A stretch of 64,000 bases of DNA from the NCBI RefSeq assembly GCF_037975245.1, contig NC_092565.1, forward strand, positions 23,083,499 through 23,147,498, given 5' to 3'. Positions 1 through 14,900 of this stretch are shown one piece after another (positions within the stretch are counted from its first letter, which is position 1; each line of letters starts with the position of its first letter). Source of the stretch: Apostichopus japonicus (Eukaryota > Echinodermata > Holothuroidea > Aspidochirotida > Stichopodidae). The position numbers and the translations under genes are program-made. The notes below the pieces were generated by a model. It was given only the letters and a program-made list of their open reading frames with translations. It was not told the DNA's origin and searched no databases.

Positions 1-2999
1 TACACTAACATCTTGCCTACCACCATTGCTAAATGCAAAAATATGGCTAGGACAATTAAACCTGTCAAAAACACTATAGAAACAAACCTTCTCATTAAAG
101 GTAGCATTTATGATAACTATTAAGTAGTTTGGAAGAACAAATATTTGCTTGAAACTGAAGATAAACATGTATTAAAGGATAGGGTCAATACATTGAAAAA
201 GAAATAACAAGAAGGTCTAAAGAAATCAGAAGATAAAATTTTTAAACACATTTTTTAACAGTGTTGCATATCAGCTTTCAAATTGTCACAAAACTTCCAA
301 AGCACAGAGAGATATAGAGAGACACAGAGTGAGAGAGAATAAAATTGATTCCAAGATACAATTTGAAGAGCATTTTGTTTTCTTAATGTAATCATCCAAG
401 TGGGATCGATTTGTACATGGCAGCCTGAGTCATTCTTGAGGTCGTTGCTCTTGTGAGTGACACAGCCTTAGACTATGAGATAGAAACTGGACGTCATGCC
501 GTTATTATGCATCTCATGACAGACACGTCACCGCTGCTAGTGGCATGCCGTCTAGTCGAAGAATGACTCGTCAGATGCCAGGACAGAAGCAATCATGTTG
601 ATAGCTGCTGTTTGTCAAACCTGAACATTCTCTCTGTCATCAAGGAGCAAGATGAGGATGTTAACATTGAGTTTGTCCCTCTGGCTGCAATAACAAGCAG
701 AAGATGCCTTCTACCACAAAATGTTTAAGCAACAGCCCCCTTTTCAACGCACATCAATTAAAAACGAGTTGACAACGCGTAAAGCTTTCCCTTTCTTACC
801 TGCCCGAGGCATTCCGAGTCGAAGATGAGCGAGTTATCTCATGATTTTCAGTTCTATCCTATATCTTGCTCTCGTCTATGTTGACTTATTTCACCCCCTC
901 CCCCCCCTTCCTTTTCCTGTTGTCTTCTTCGCTATTTTTTTTTTTTTTTCTTGGGAGTAGGGGTAAGAAAAACAGAGAGGAAAATATGCTGTTAGGCATA
1001 AAATGTGCCCAAATTGATGCAGTGTATGCTTGGTGTTTGTCACACAGTTGGAGGGAGGACGATGGCAGAATTCATGTTCAGCTGGGCTCTGTGCTTCCAG
1101 CTTTAAGATCGTCAGTTTTATATGCTAGAATATGCTAGAAAGTCAAGTAATGGCCACTTATACTTCTACTTTAACAATCAGTTTACTACCAACCTCAGAA
1201 TATTTTAATTGCCTAATTTAACACTCTCCAGTGTCTGGAAGTAACGTGGAGATGCAGAAACCTACAGGGATCAAATTTAAAGAAGTCTTCTAGCAATTGT
1301 TATGGTGCTACCTTTCTATGTGCACTGTTCCAAATGAAAACTATGAGGAGTTTTGGGGGGTTTACCCAAAGAGGTGTAATTATGACAGTCTGTAAACCCC
1401 TGTTCCAATCCTTACGTTTGCAGAGTAGACTGTAATCAAATATGTATGCAGCTATGAACATGTAGCAGGCCTATGCAATTATAACTGGTATTTATTCCAA
1501 AATCAAACTTGACTTTTGAGATTTAAACATGTGAGGTGACTGAAAAAACAAAAACACAGTAATGATGTATTAGCATGGTGAAGGGGGAGGAGGAGAGGGA
1601 GGGGAGGGGATGTTTCCGGGTAAACACGAGCTCCATGAGATCCTACAACTGAGACCTCACTGTACACATACCATACTCCCAAAGAAGAAAAATTTGTAAT
1701 TTATTTGAGCTGTAATATTATAAAAAGTCTTAACAACCTGAAAATTTATTATTTTGCACGCTCTAAACATTTCAATATATCAACATTTTTTTTTTACACG
1801 TACATTATTTTCAATGGTTTCCAACTATGCTACCTTGGAAATTTATCAAATCAATTGTAATAGTGTGAAATTATATTATATTGGTAGGATGCAAAATTGA
1901 AAACCACAGCCTTGATTTACATCTGGTGTAACGCCGACTTTTTTAAGTAAATGCTTCCAGCTCTTGCAACGACTCTAAAATGTGACGGTTTACAAAATTT
2001 GTGTGCGAGAGCAAAATCATACAAGAGTGTCTGATCGGAAGGATTATAATTGAAGGATCATTTCTGAGTTTGTAGGAAGGGAGTAGTGACCTTGTAAGTG
2101 CATGAGAAATAAAAAATAAAATCAATCTCTCATTTCTCCGCCAATGCTAGAGTAAATGAGAAACTCGGAAACCAAAACTGATGCAGTAATGTTGTAGTTA
2201 CATCAGTTTGTGAGAATTTGATGGAATTTTTAATTAATCAATACCAGGCAAATATTGAACAAGCTTATGTTATCGTCTTACTTTGATTGGCTGTAGTCAA
2301 ATTTAAGAACAATTATCATTTTGTTTTCTAAACTTGTGTAGTATAGTGATGAATTGCTAGAGGTCACTGAGATTCTTGCATTGAGATCCTTATAGATTTA
2401 AAATCCCACATCCTTCCTATCTGTTGACGTATTATTTTTCTAAAAGAGAAAGTCTGGAGGAATAAAAACAGGGATGGGTAGAGGGTAAGGGTTTTGTCCC
2501 CTGTTCATACTTGATAACTCAAAATACATATCTCATTTGATAAGTCATACTTTGAAAATTTAATTTAGTGTCAGATTTGTAAACTTAGGCTGTAGGGACT
2601 ACTTCATATAAGATGAAGATAAATTAAGTTTGTCTTCATACAACCCTTCTTCCCCTCCCAGTCCCCCCCCCCCAATCCCACCTCCCTCTTTCCACTAGTT
2701 AATTGTGACACCTCTGTCAGGGTTCTTTCTTAACCCATCCTAACCACCCAAACTGTGGACATTACCTTTGAAAGAATATATTTTTCGTTAACTAACTGCT
2801 CAATACAAATTTGGTTTGGGAAGACTTTTGCTCAGACAGGACACATAAAAGTTCTGCATTGCGTATTCATTTATTCTGCCATTAGTCTTGTGCATTTCCG
2901 CAAGGCTACAAAGAAGCTTCAACTGTGTGATGATTTAAAAGCAGCAGTCAGTCAGGGTGGTTTGTCATCATTCTTCATCTTGCTTCTCTCTCATTACAG
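1..2999. other. Intron or upstream region of RHOBTB, no exon recognised
   Basis: The RHOBTB exon at 3000 opens in the middle of the protein, so this stretch should be intron of that gene. I looked for exons of the missing Rho-GTPase domain (P-loop, DxxG, TKxD motifs) and saw none. A moderately open stretch near 421-570 (+) has coding-like composition but hits a stop at once and matches nothing I know. It may be a decayed transposon fragment. Poly-C and poly-T runs occur near 901-950 and 2664-2680. Confidence 0.5.
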
Positions 3000-5900
3000 G
3001 CCCCATTTTTGCCGTCCTGCCCTAAAGAGCCCCACATTCACCTGCAGAAATCTACATATGAAGAGAATTTAGCTTCGCTACTCTCTGATGTAACCTACGC
3101 TGATGTAACGTTTGTCGTACAGGGAGAACTCATCCAAGCAGAAAAGGTTCGTCTCTTCTAGATTCTTCTTCTTGCCCTAAGGCAGGGTTGGTCGATTCTA
3201 AAGGGTTTACCGGTCGTACGAGGTGACAATTAACTGAATGTTAATTGGACTCTGTTTGGAATTCTTAGATACACAAGCATCTTGGGGTTATATTCAAGCC
3301 TGAACTTGGTTAGACGTTTTATATACTGTTATATACAAATTTATTTTGATCGCCGGATGCTGATTTGCTAGGTCTCTGATTAATTCCTGAGCTAGACATG
3401 AGTCCTCTGCACCTCATGAATATGCATCATTATAACAGTCATACATGTATGCAAATGTAATTTCACATTTCATTCACCTTGTCATATCAGGAAGCTGATT
3501 ATCCAATATCTCAATTCTGCTAAAGGAAAGAACTCAATGTAAATATTAATTACAGGACACAATGTGGCACCTTCATTTATATCACAGTTATGCATAACTT
3601 ATAGCATAAGCATAACGTATATCCAATTTCCTAATGCTAATACCACTGTATACTGTTCTTTCATATCATGCTTCAAAGCACTCCTACTGACAGTACAACA
3701 GTATGCAACCTTTATCTGATTGAAACATGATATTCAAACTGCTGAAATTGTCAGTTCGATTGTGTTGGAAGCATGCATGACATGAAAGTACAGTTTATAA
3801 AAAATATTGTGAATAATTTGGTTGAAACATGGGTGGATATTCCTTGTCTTTCACTGGAAATACTACCAAAGGAAATAATGAAATGAAGCATAGGTTTGAA
3901 TGTTGGGATATCAAAGCATCTTCATGGCTTATGTATATTGCAATTTAAGTAACTTTCATTTAGTGGCCCTTAGGATAATTCTTAAAAGTCAGAGTGATGA
4001 ATATAATAATAATAATATAAGAATTTGTAAAGCGCTTTTATCCAGTTAAAAAAAACTGCTCAGAAGCGCTGCAGGGGCAAGTACTCAAAATGGACACAAC
4101 AGTTATTAAACAAATGGATACGCATTCATGAGTAAGAACATCTTGAGTTCTTCTGGAAAGTTGACACATGCTGGATTGTTTTCAGATGTAAGGAGAGACT
4201 GTTCCAGAGCTGTGGATGATATGCATTTGTCTCCTGTCTGGTGTTTTTTTTGGTTTTAGAATGAAGATTTTAAATGTCCAGTTCTCCCTTCCATGTATGT
4301 GTACTGGATGTGACGTAATGTCAATGATGCGTGTATGTGCCACAGACAGACGGATTCCCCGACGTTTTACGTTTTAAGTTATGATGTCTCCAGTTTGATA
4401 TGCGTTATTTGAATTCATCGATGGGTGAAATGAGAAAACAGTCATGGGGAAGATTAGACTACCAAAAGCAACTATATTTGAATTGGAGGAACTTTGTAGG
4501 TATAAGTTAACTGCATTCGGAGATAAGAATCTATACATATAATATTACTTCACAATTTTTTAGCTAGTTCGACATAAGTTGTAATAAATACAGCCAAACA
4601 TTTCTCGGCAGTGATTTGGTCATGAAGCTGCTATGATTTTGAGCGCATATAGGCAACTTACCGATAGGAACAGTATTTTAATCTTTCTGATGTTTTCCAA
4701 GTCTGATCTATTGAGATATTGACCTTGTGAGATTCAAACTGTGTACCATTTTCATGTAGATACCTTTCAGAATCAGTATTCCAACCAAAAGGGAGGGGGA
4801 CCCTCAACTGATAGACTCATTTCTAAGGCCTCAACAGCTCATCTTACTTACTTGAAAAGAACTTGGTGCCCCCTAAAGCATTCTGCTAATAGTTCACAGC
4901 AATTTTATATCCTTGAAATTTACCTTTTCCAGGACTTGGATTGCTGTAAGTCAGCAAATTAATATTAATGCCTACTTGTTTTTTTGTGAGAGTTATAGCC
5001 ATGCGACATCAAATGACTTTATTGAATGTACATGTCATTGAAGCTGCCTATTAAATAATTCAAATGTCTAATAACGGGGCTCTCCAGGTACCTCAAAATC
5101 AACAGATGACACTGACCTATGTAAATCCGCAAAAAAATCAGATGCACCGCAGATCATGACGGTGCCATAAGCTAGTATCACTTTCAAAATGTGGAGACAC
5201 TGAAATAGAACAATACAATAGTGTTAGGCCCATGATAACCAATCGGGGGGGGGGTTTCTGGCCCAAAGCTTGTGTTGTATCATCAAACCTGCACATCTCT
5301 CCTACAGTGTACACTTTGTTCATTCTTTATACTACTACATCTTATCGGACAACCAAAAATCATTGTTTTTTGTGACAACCAAAAAAGTCAGATCTGTTTG
5401 TCTGAGGGACAACCAGGAAAAAGTTCGAAAAAATTTGCCAGTAATTAAATTGGGCTTACCCATTCCTGGTTATAAATTTGATTGATTGGTTTATAAATTT
5501 TGAAAATTTTGCCCATAGTCTCCAAAAAATCAGAAATCAGAGAAGGCCTACTGTTGAATTCTTTAGATAATTCTGGCATGCTAAAATTTGGACAGATGAC
5601 CATTAATGTCAATTTCTGCAAACTTTCCACAATGTAAAACACACCAAGAAACCAAACACATCTTCCTTTAGATATTTTGGTTTGATTTTTGTTCTGGTTT
5701 GCTGTGTTGTTTTGCCCTCTATGTTTTCAGTAAAACTGGACCTGCATTGTTAAGAGCTACCTGTATTGAATAGTTCTTACAAAAAATATTAAAATTTCTT
5801 CAAAAAACAGGTTCATTTTTTACCTAAATATTAATGACATATCTGGTCTCACAAGTGAAACTTGAATCTGGATGTAGGTAAAAAATTAAGTAGTTACTGA

Positions 5901-8900
5901 GCAACATTTGAAAGAATATACAGGACTCACATTGGCGTCAAATATGCGGACTTGATATTACTTAATGAATATTCATGTGGTCTATTCTCGTAGTATGGGA
6001 GAATATGCAGCCCAATATCCTCGGTGTATGAGTATAGTGTGAAGTACGTACATATTTAAATACATACTTCTCTCCTGGGTGAGTTGAATAATTCATTAAC
6101 AATAAATTTTGTATATCATATACTTTCACATATGTACTGACTGAATAGTTTAGAGTTGAGAGATGATCAAGTCCTGCTTTAAGCTAGAAAGTTCACTAGA
6201 AATATGATTCCAATCAACCATGAAATATATATCTTCTTTTAATTCTAGTATAATTTTATTTCTGTACTTGGTGTGTTGCTTCCCAAATTATAGCAGCATG
6301 TTTTACAGGTCTTGAAAGATACTCTCATCCATAAACAAAAAGTCAGATAAGAACACAACAATTATGCCATAAATCTCTTCAACTTTTCACATAATCAAGC
6401 AACTAATTTACTTTTGAAAAGAATAAAGATTATTAGGGCAGGTTCACTTTTTTTAAAGCTTAATGTTACACCATATGACAATATGATGGAATTGAAAAGA
6501 ATTGTAAATTAATTATGGAATTATGGAATGGCTAAGTAGTGCTCTCCTTTAGAGCTACTGTATCTTTGAATGAAGAAAGGAAGCAAAATCAGTGACTAAT
6601 ATGGCTTCAATGTCACAAATTTAATAACGCCTCACAGCATGAGGTATATATTTGTTGCATATATACATTTTTTTTTCGTGGTTCTGACATATCTGGGGAT
6701 GCAATAGCTACGTGTTGTGTTTCCTTCAGTACATCAGTCATGCATCACTTACTAACTCATGAATATGTATATATCTGAGACTGAGATACCCCTGGCGAAT
6801 TGAAACAGCTTATAACATGATTTAATGCTCCTGTATTCCCGTGGCCCCTTCTGTCTAGGTTCTAGCCAACCAGCTGTTTAGAGTGTAATATTTTCAAAAT
6901 CTGGAAATAGATCTTACCTATCTTAAAGGTATATATTCTGCTGGCAAGCAAATGTATGGTGCTTATTCTAAGGAGAAAAATATGTTCCACGCTAATAGTT
7001 GTAAAACTCATCTCAATATCTCGGCTGTCGATGTACTTAGAATTTCATCAAAATGTAACTTAATCTTCTTCTTTTTTTCTGTTTAAATAAATAATTAAAA
7101 TATAAACAAAAGAAACACAAAGAAATTCAGCTTTAAATGCCTTGATGACATCATCACTGTCATTCCTTGATGCATGCGCAAAATTTCACAAAAATTGAGA
7201 AACATTTCAAATATCTTTGCAATACAAAGTGCTACAAGGATATGGGTTTGACCAAAAGATGCAGAAAATTTTCAGCACAATTCTTTTTAAAGCAATCAAG
7301 CTCAGCCGACACTTTATCTAGATAAAGGAGTTTCTTGTGATTAGAACCTCTAAAACGTCATTGTTGGATTGTTATTTTATGTGACAAGATTTCTACTTCT
7401 TTCATACCAAGAAAAATAGTGTATGGTTTATATTATATTTCAAAAACCAACATGCAGCAAAGTCTTAAACTAATTGGAGGTGAAATAGTAATAAGTACCA
7501 AGGTATTAGGCTAATTAATTAGGTCATAACAGCTGGGGCAAAAATTTAATAAATTAAAGTGTCTGTATAGAAACACTGTAATGTGGAAAGTTTTGTAAAA
7601 AATCAAGTTATTTTTGTACAACATTTGCACACAAACACTTAGATATCACTTATTTATTGGAGGTGTGGGTTTTGGATGGTGGGGGAGGGGGGGGGGGGGT
7701 ATTTGAAGGAACCCTGTAGCTACCTACAGATGTAATCAATTATCATTATAAAATAAGGCCTTGGAAGTTTTAAGTTGAAAATATTTAAAACCTATGAACA
7801 TTTGACCTTGATTATTTGTCCCAGGTGAGTTTGCACTTGACTGATAGTTCAGCATAATAACCTATACTAGTAATCAGCCTGGTGGAATTGTACCTAACCC
7901 TACTCTACTCCTAGATAGCAACTAATTCATTAGGTCTACCTAAAATCATCCTTAACTTCTGTAGTTGTTCGCTGTGTGCACTGTAGACTCTAGGCCCAGC
8001 TTTCAAATTCTTTCATGTAATTTAAATCTCACTCTTTAGTTGCTTTATAGAAAAAGTAAGTCAATTTCCATTTTCTTGAGGTTATTTTGTAACATCTGTC
8101 ATGCAAGCCAATTGCTCCAACACGGCAGTACATTTTTTGCGATGTATTTTGATGCCTCATATCTGGAAAGAGGCAATATGCAGCAGGTTGAACCAGTCAC
8201 TTAAATTATGAAAGCATGCAGAGGAAGCGTTGTTCCACATATATGGGTGGGTTTTAACCCAATTCTTCTTAAGTGCAGCCTTAGGCCCCTCCAAGTTTTG
8301 TGTTAGATTTTTGGAAATGCTTTTACACATTTCCAAAATACCTTTAAATCTAAGGGATGCTGGAAGCCCTTTTATTATCTCTTTCTCTATATTTCTATGC
8401 CATTCAGAAAATTGTCTCATCTGAAAACTGCTTTTTCTAGGGTGGAAGAAAAAAAAATTCCTGAATCATTACATAAAATCACAAATTTAACAATAAATCT
8501 TTCAGCTTTAAGACCATCAATGAATCTAAAATGATAAGTTATGTAACTATGCCTGATATGTAGCATCCATGAAGATAATAGATCCTCTCTCCCCCCCCTC
8601 CTCTATAAACTCTTGAATTTACCTCTGACCCTCCCAAAAAGGTATAGGCACCTACCTAATTCAGTCATTTAAGATTTTGAATTTATTATTTATTAGCTAA
8701 GTCTTGTATTTTAGAGCTACTTATATAGACCCTATTTATATTCTTAATATGCCTCAGAGCGCACCATTTGACATCAACATTTTTTGGTGGGGTAGGGACC
8801 CTCATACATGGGAGTCGGCATCAATGACCCCTAGGATCATTGATTTGCCTCTGGTCTTTCCATAAAGATTCAGGTACCTACTGCACTTAAATCGGTTGGG

Positions 8901-11900
8901 AGAAATTTTAAATTTGCTCTTTACCTCCCCTTCCCCTCTACTGCCCCACCCCCGCCCCCACGGGCATCCCCTCTACCTTCGAAATCCTTTGGGTGGAAGC
9001 ATGTGGTGTGGATTAATGGTGGAATGTCAGGGTACATTAAATTGTGGATCCATGTAAATTGGACCAAGTGGTATATATCTATAGGACTATAAATGGAGAG
9101 GAAATGTAAATGATCATTTATTTTAATTTGACTTTACTGTACCTTTAAGTTCATTTTTAATCATTGCAGTACCAGACAGTCCACGTTCTTGGTATCCTGT
9201 AGTGATTTAGTTTGTAACATCTTCGCTGATATCGATCCTCTTGGAGTAGTGCCTATGCATACATCCTGTGTTATCTTTAATGTCTCAAGGGTACGGCTAC
9301 CAATTTTAGGAATAGAAAATTACCGCAGATGATTTAGTAGATACAAGGAGGAACACGCTAACCGACTGATTTACGATCTTATAAACATTAGCGATTGCTT
9401 CCAGCCTCTTCCAAGATTAGGAAGTCCACTTATTTGAGCGTATTAGTAAAGTCGTAAGCTTTCTGGGTAGCTGGCGAAATGGCGCGATAAACGCAGAAAA
9501 GTATAGCTGCCGGTTATTTTAAAACTTCCAGAACGTTGCTCCTTTTACATAAATTTGGTAAAAGTTAAAACTTGTTAGATAAAAACTGCAATCATGAAAG
9601 ATGTTTAACCAGTCAGGATGTGAGGTGTCAAAATTAGTCAGGCTAGAAGAGGTTGGAAAAGCCTTCATTCGTGATTGTTTACGGCGAATTTGTCACAATA
9701 CCTCTTATCAAGTAAGCTCTCCTTATATCGAGAAGCCAGATTATCCCACTAGAGGATAAACAAAGTACCATCATGGAATATGTCCAAAAACATTCTGTAT
9801 GAAAGAATACATTCATTGTTTATAATTATGTATAAAATTCAATTCAGCATAGGGTAAGACGTGAGTACTCTTTTCAGAGTAAGTCAATTGAATTTAATCA
9901 GAGAGTATCTTTCTATCTCAAGAAACTACAGAAGACAACTTCCTTCTTATATGTAGAGATCACCGTCTCGGGTGTTTTCGTGTGTGGTGAATTGTGCCAT
10001 ACTTAATTTATTAAATCTTGCCGATGGCTTGAGATCCGGATTCTTTGGAAATGAGTGTTTACATTACAGTGTCAACTTTATTTGTTTTTGAGTTGCATGC
10101 CAATATTGCAGCAGGCAGTTGTAAGGCAAGACTGAAAGCAGATGGATACTATCAGGGTTTATAGGAATATAAAAAAAAATTACAAATATGTGGACGTTTG
10201 AAATTAACATGCCAGGAGAGTGTCCATTAACCATAAGCTGCAGCCCTTGACCAATCTGGTCTGTACAGAGGGGGTTTTCAGCCCTTGACCAATCTGGTCG
10301 TACAGAGAGGGTTTTCAGATTTATGTATCCAACCGATGAGTCTTTTCCTTCATGTTTGCATTAGACCTTATCCTGTTTTGTTTGTACAGCTGAGAGAATG
10401 TTTGTTATTCATGAAAATAACATGTTAAACAGAAGCAACCGTTGCTAGTAGTTATCATAGACAGAAGATGACGGTAGCACCAATGTTTGGATGGCAACCG
10501 TTGCTAGTAGAACTAAAATAAAAATAAAATAAAACTGTTAGCAAACTGCTTATCCACTAGAGAGCCTATGTAGGAGGATGTGTAAAAGTATTAAAGTTGG
10601 CCTGACGTTTCGATCCTAACAGGATCTTCGTCAAAGGCTAAATGACAAGTAACCGTAACAGAAGGGACAAAACACACACAGAATACAGACAGGTTAATGA
10701 GCGTGGTGAACACAAAGAGATAGATGAAAGGGGATTATAAGTAGGCAAGGGATGGTGAGAAGAAAGCAACAGGGGAAGAGGAGAGGTAGGAGATAAACAG
10801 TGAAGGTACAAAGAGAGGATTTAGGGAAGGGGGTAGGGAATAAACTGGAGAAGGACAAAGACAGAAAGGTGTGGAGAAAAAAGGGTGGAAGAGAGCTATG
10901 AGAAGAGGAGTGATGGGGGGGGGAACAAGGGGAGAAGGAGAGGGGAACAAGGGGAGAAGGAGGGGGAACAAGGGGAGAAGGAGGGGGGACAGAAGAAAAG
11001 TTAGTCATATCCTTCCTGAATGTTGAGCCCATGTGGTGCGAAGGCGTTGCATCCACAGCCTCTCTCTGCTGATTCGTACTAGGTCATGACGGCTACCTAA
11101 GGATTCAATCCCCTGTAGGGGCATGTCATTAATGGTATGGTTGGGAAGGTTAAAGTGTTCTCCACTTGGGGTCTCAGTCTTCATGGTGTGGACTGTGGAT
11201 CTGTGACCAGATTATTATTAGTAGAACTAATAACAAATGGAGGATGATGGTAGCACCAATGTTTGGGTGGCAACCTTTGCTAGTAGTTATCATAGACGGA
11301 AGATGATGGTAGTACCAATATTTGTAAACTAAAGAGCTAATGTGAACAAATCAAGTCTTCCAGTTCACTCTTTTTACAGAAGAGATCAAGTTATAATGAG
11401 CTGAATTCTAGAAGAGGATGAAATTAGTCACCTATGGTTAATAACTAGCAAATTCTTGACATGAAACATTTTCCATGCTCTTTAATATCAATGCTTGTCA
11501 TTTTAGCTGTGCAGTTTATCAAAACTTATTCTTTAAGTCACATTGTTAAGGACACAAAATATTGCAAAAGTGATCACTTAATTTGAAGAATATACCTGTA
11601 TCCTATACGACATAAGGAATAAGGAATCCATGGTAACAAGTTCACAGTCTCTTTAGTAACTGTAACCAAACCTGAACATTGTTGCTTTTATTGATTGTTT
11701 CTTTTTCCCAGGTGGTTCTGATGGCTGCATCCTCCGTCTTCCAAGACTTATTCATCGTAGATCTTTCTAGTAGGTCAGAGGTCAACCATCAGAAATGTAC
11801 CAGCCGCTGCGGGTCGAGCCGCAGCTCCGACCACCACCCAACTCAGGACCGAAATCTGCTGAGTCCGACGGCGGTAGGCGAGGGAGATAATGGTGTTAGC

Positions 11901-14900
11901 AGCTCCACGATGCAATACCACAATAAGAGATTGGATCTGGAGGACCACTACCTCAGTATCTCCCCAAATGGAAACACCTGCTTTATTACCTCCAGGCAAT
12001 TGCCTCCTGGGGAGCAGAGCACACGCCCCGATTCCAGAACTTGTATCGGCAGTGTGCACTTTGGCCAGTACGGTAAACTGAACGAGGCCAACCCGGACGA
12101 GGTCAGCGAAGATGAGTTATCGGTGCCTGTGAGTATACGATGTTTACCCGGTCACCTGCTGGACCACCCTGCGTTTTACTCCATCCATCTCCAACAGCAG
12201 GAGGAGGTATTCAGCGGTAGGCCCGTCCTTCGGAGCGTGGTAGTCATGGATCGTAAAGTCACCCCAGATGCCTTCAGGACGGTTCTTCACTACCTCTACA
12301 CTGGTTACGTGAACAGACACAGCGCTCTGGATGACGTAGAGATGGCAGCATCCCTGCTGGAATTGACCGACTTGGTCAGGGTGATCGAAAACATCAGACA
12401 AGGGGAAGAGTACCTTAACTTGGATAATTCAAAGTTATTTCTTCAACATCGTAAAGAGAAAATGAGGGAATTGTTTTTGGAGAAGAGTATTCTCTCAGGT
12501 ATGTAGTTGTTTGTTAATAGCTGGAATATGTAGGTCTAAAAGTTTTTGGACCATCTGAGCCCCAAAAAATTTGATGCTAATTTTTGTGCTGGGCGGGCCC
12601 AAATTTATTTCCACCCCAAATTACATGTTGGGATTCATTCTTTGGGCCCAAATTTTTGGGGCCGAATATATTTGGGACCATTTGGGCCCATATTTTGTTT
12701 ACATTGTAATAACTCTGCAACCTTAAGCGGATTGTAGCCAAACTTGGTATACAGTTGTTGGTTAATAACTGGTACATGTAGGCCATCTGAAACTCAAACA
12801 ATTCGTCCTCAAATGCATTTTGGGACACATTCTTTGGATCCGAATTTGTGGGGCCCAATATTATTTGGGCCTCAAACTTTTATTGGCCTAATTTTTGGGG
12901 ATGGGCCAAAAGTTTAAACTCCACAACCTTAAATCAGGTTGAACCCAAACTTGGAATACAATTGTTGGTTAATAGCTGGTACATATGGGTATAAATATTA
13001 TGATATAGGGTGATGACATATACAACACTTTAATATTCCACTAAGCAAGGAACCATAGTGCCTGTTGGTCTCTTGTTTCAGACAAGCATTGAATATCCGT
13101 ATCTGTTTACTTAACAGACATTACTATCAAGCTGGATGGTGGTAGAGTTATGGCCCATAAGTGTCTTCTGATGGTCCGTTGTGATCCAATGTTGGCCATG
13201 CTTGGTGGTCACTTCAGAGAAAGCTCGTATAATGAGGTAATCTTATATTTTCTATTTAAACAATTTTCTCCTAGACTAATATCATTTAGAATCTGGTCGT
13301 CTACATTTCTGTTTGTATGCGTCATGGTTCTCTGTTGTAAAATCTTGTGACTACAACAACAATGTCTGGAAGCAATGTAACTGTTGTTCAAAATCAATAT
13401 ATTCTATAGATAAAACTGAATGAAATCCGGGGAGGGGGGGGGGGCAAAACCCTCTGTGAGCACTCTGATCAAAGTAGTTTACCTGTCCTATATTGCCTCA
13501 CAAAACCAAAAAAAAGTAACAAGTAACAAGATATTAAGAAGGATCTATCAAGATTAGATGGTTTAATACTGGGAACGGAAACAAATCTCACTAGAATTAG
13601 CCAAACAACACAAACTTTTCCATCTTGTGTGACAGTGATGCAACAAAATCACGCAAAAAATGGAAACCCAAGATGGAAAACTGTGGTAGTGTCAGTATAA
13701 ATAAGCCACTCAGTGGTATTTCCATCGCATTGCGATTTCATCTGTCTGGATGCAGCCGTCTGACTTTGTCGTCTCTCCTTGACAGGTGGAACTTGAAGGC
13801 TTCAGGGAGGACATTTTCTGTCACCTCTTAGAGTACCTCTACACAGACGAATGCCCTTCTCTTAATTCCTGGGAGGATATCTTATCTCTGATAGAACTTG
13901 CCAACTTTCTCTGTCTCCCTCAACTGGTTGCCATCTGCGAAGACATCTTGGTGGCCGACCTGAAGAGGGAGTTGGATAAGACGGGAGAGATCGATGAGAG
14001 CGTCACCTCGTTGCTGCAGAGTGCAAAGGTAAAAAAGGGTACATCGTGAGGTATGAGTGGGTAGTGACCTATGATGTCAGCAGAGGAGAAATGTCTTGGG
14101 GGGGGGACATATTTGGATTTTTCAGAAATATTCTTGGAAGATAGCTGAAGGTATAATTTTATTTGTGGCAGCAGGTCGAAAGTTCATTTTGTTTGATACA
14201 AAGCTGAAGATGAAGAAATTCCTCAATTTTGGTTATTTTGTATCACAAACTCCCACAAATTTCACATAGCCATTTACAAGTGTCCTCGTTTACCTGTCTT
14301 CACTTTATCAGTGCACTCTTGTTTTGCCAAGCTCGGGAATGAATTGGTAACCTTTGATGCTTTGTTCCATTCAAGTGTTTATGCCAATAAAAACCAGCCA
14401 ACCATCGGTTTATAAACATAAAACTGATCAATCTTCAATGTGACGTTTTTAATTTGGGGCGACCCCTTTTACAAATTTCAGAGGCACAATGCTCACCAAC
14501 TCTATGCGTGGTGCATACACTACCTCAGCATTCATTTCATCAACATAGAGAAGAATAAGCCCAAGGTCTTGTGCCAGATTTGTCCGGAAGACATCAAGCT
14601 CTTGGAGTCCAAGAGGTGGCCTCCTCGGCACTACATCGACGAGGCCGATTTCTACGAGAAGAGCTTAGCTGATCTTAAGAAGGAATACGAGCGTGGAAAG
14701 AAGCATAAGTGGTGCCTGAAGTGAGTGTCGATTTCTCTTGATGTTTGGCCTAATATTTCTCATTACATGAAAACATACCTTTAAGGCATAAATGAGTGTA
14801 TGATTCTTATCAATCATTGGCCTTCTCTGTGACAAGTCCGTTGCAAGGTGAACAGGTTCAGTGGGGTATCCAGGATGTTCTGGCTACAGGTCCTAGACGA

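Larger units (their letters stand above)
10434..11330. repeat. Minisatellite (about 60-bp unit) interrupted by a Penelope fragment
   Basis: The unit contains CAACCGTTGCTAGTAG, TTATCATAGAC, AGAAGATGACGGTAGCAC and CAATGTTTGG. It appears before the Penelope fragment (10434-10516) and again after it (11220-11330, with the variants CAACCTTTGCTAGTAG and GGAAGATGATGGTAG). The array therefore existed before the retroelement landed in it. Confidence 0.7.

Noticed and set aside
421-570. Coding-like stretch that might be an old transposon or upstream exon
   Set aside because: Stops after about 45 codons, no motif match, and no clear acceptor or donor at fitting positions.
866-1138. 90-codon plus-strand open frame
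   Set aside because: Poly-Phe from a T run, no domain, no splice context matching the missing RHOBTB GTPase exons.
10694-11056. Proline/serine-rich open frame on the minus strand
   Set aside because: It comes from the purine-rich low-complexity tract of the Penelope fragment. Only its very start overlaps the real Penelope C-terminal frame.
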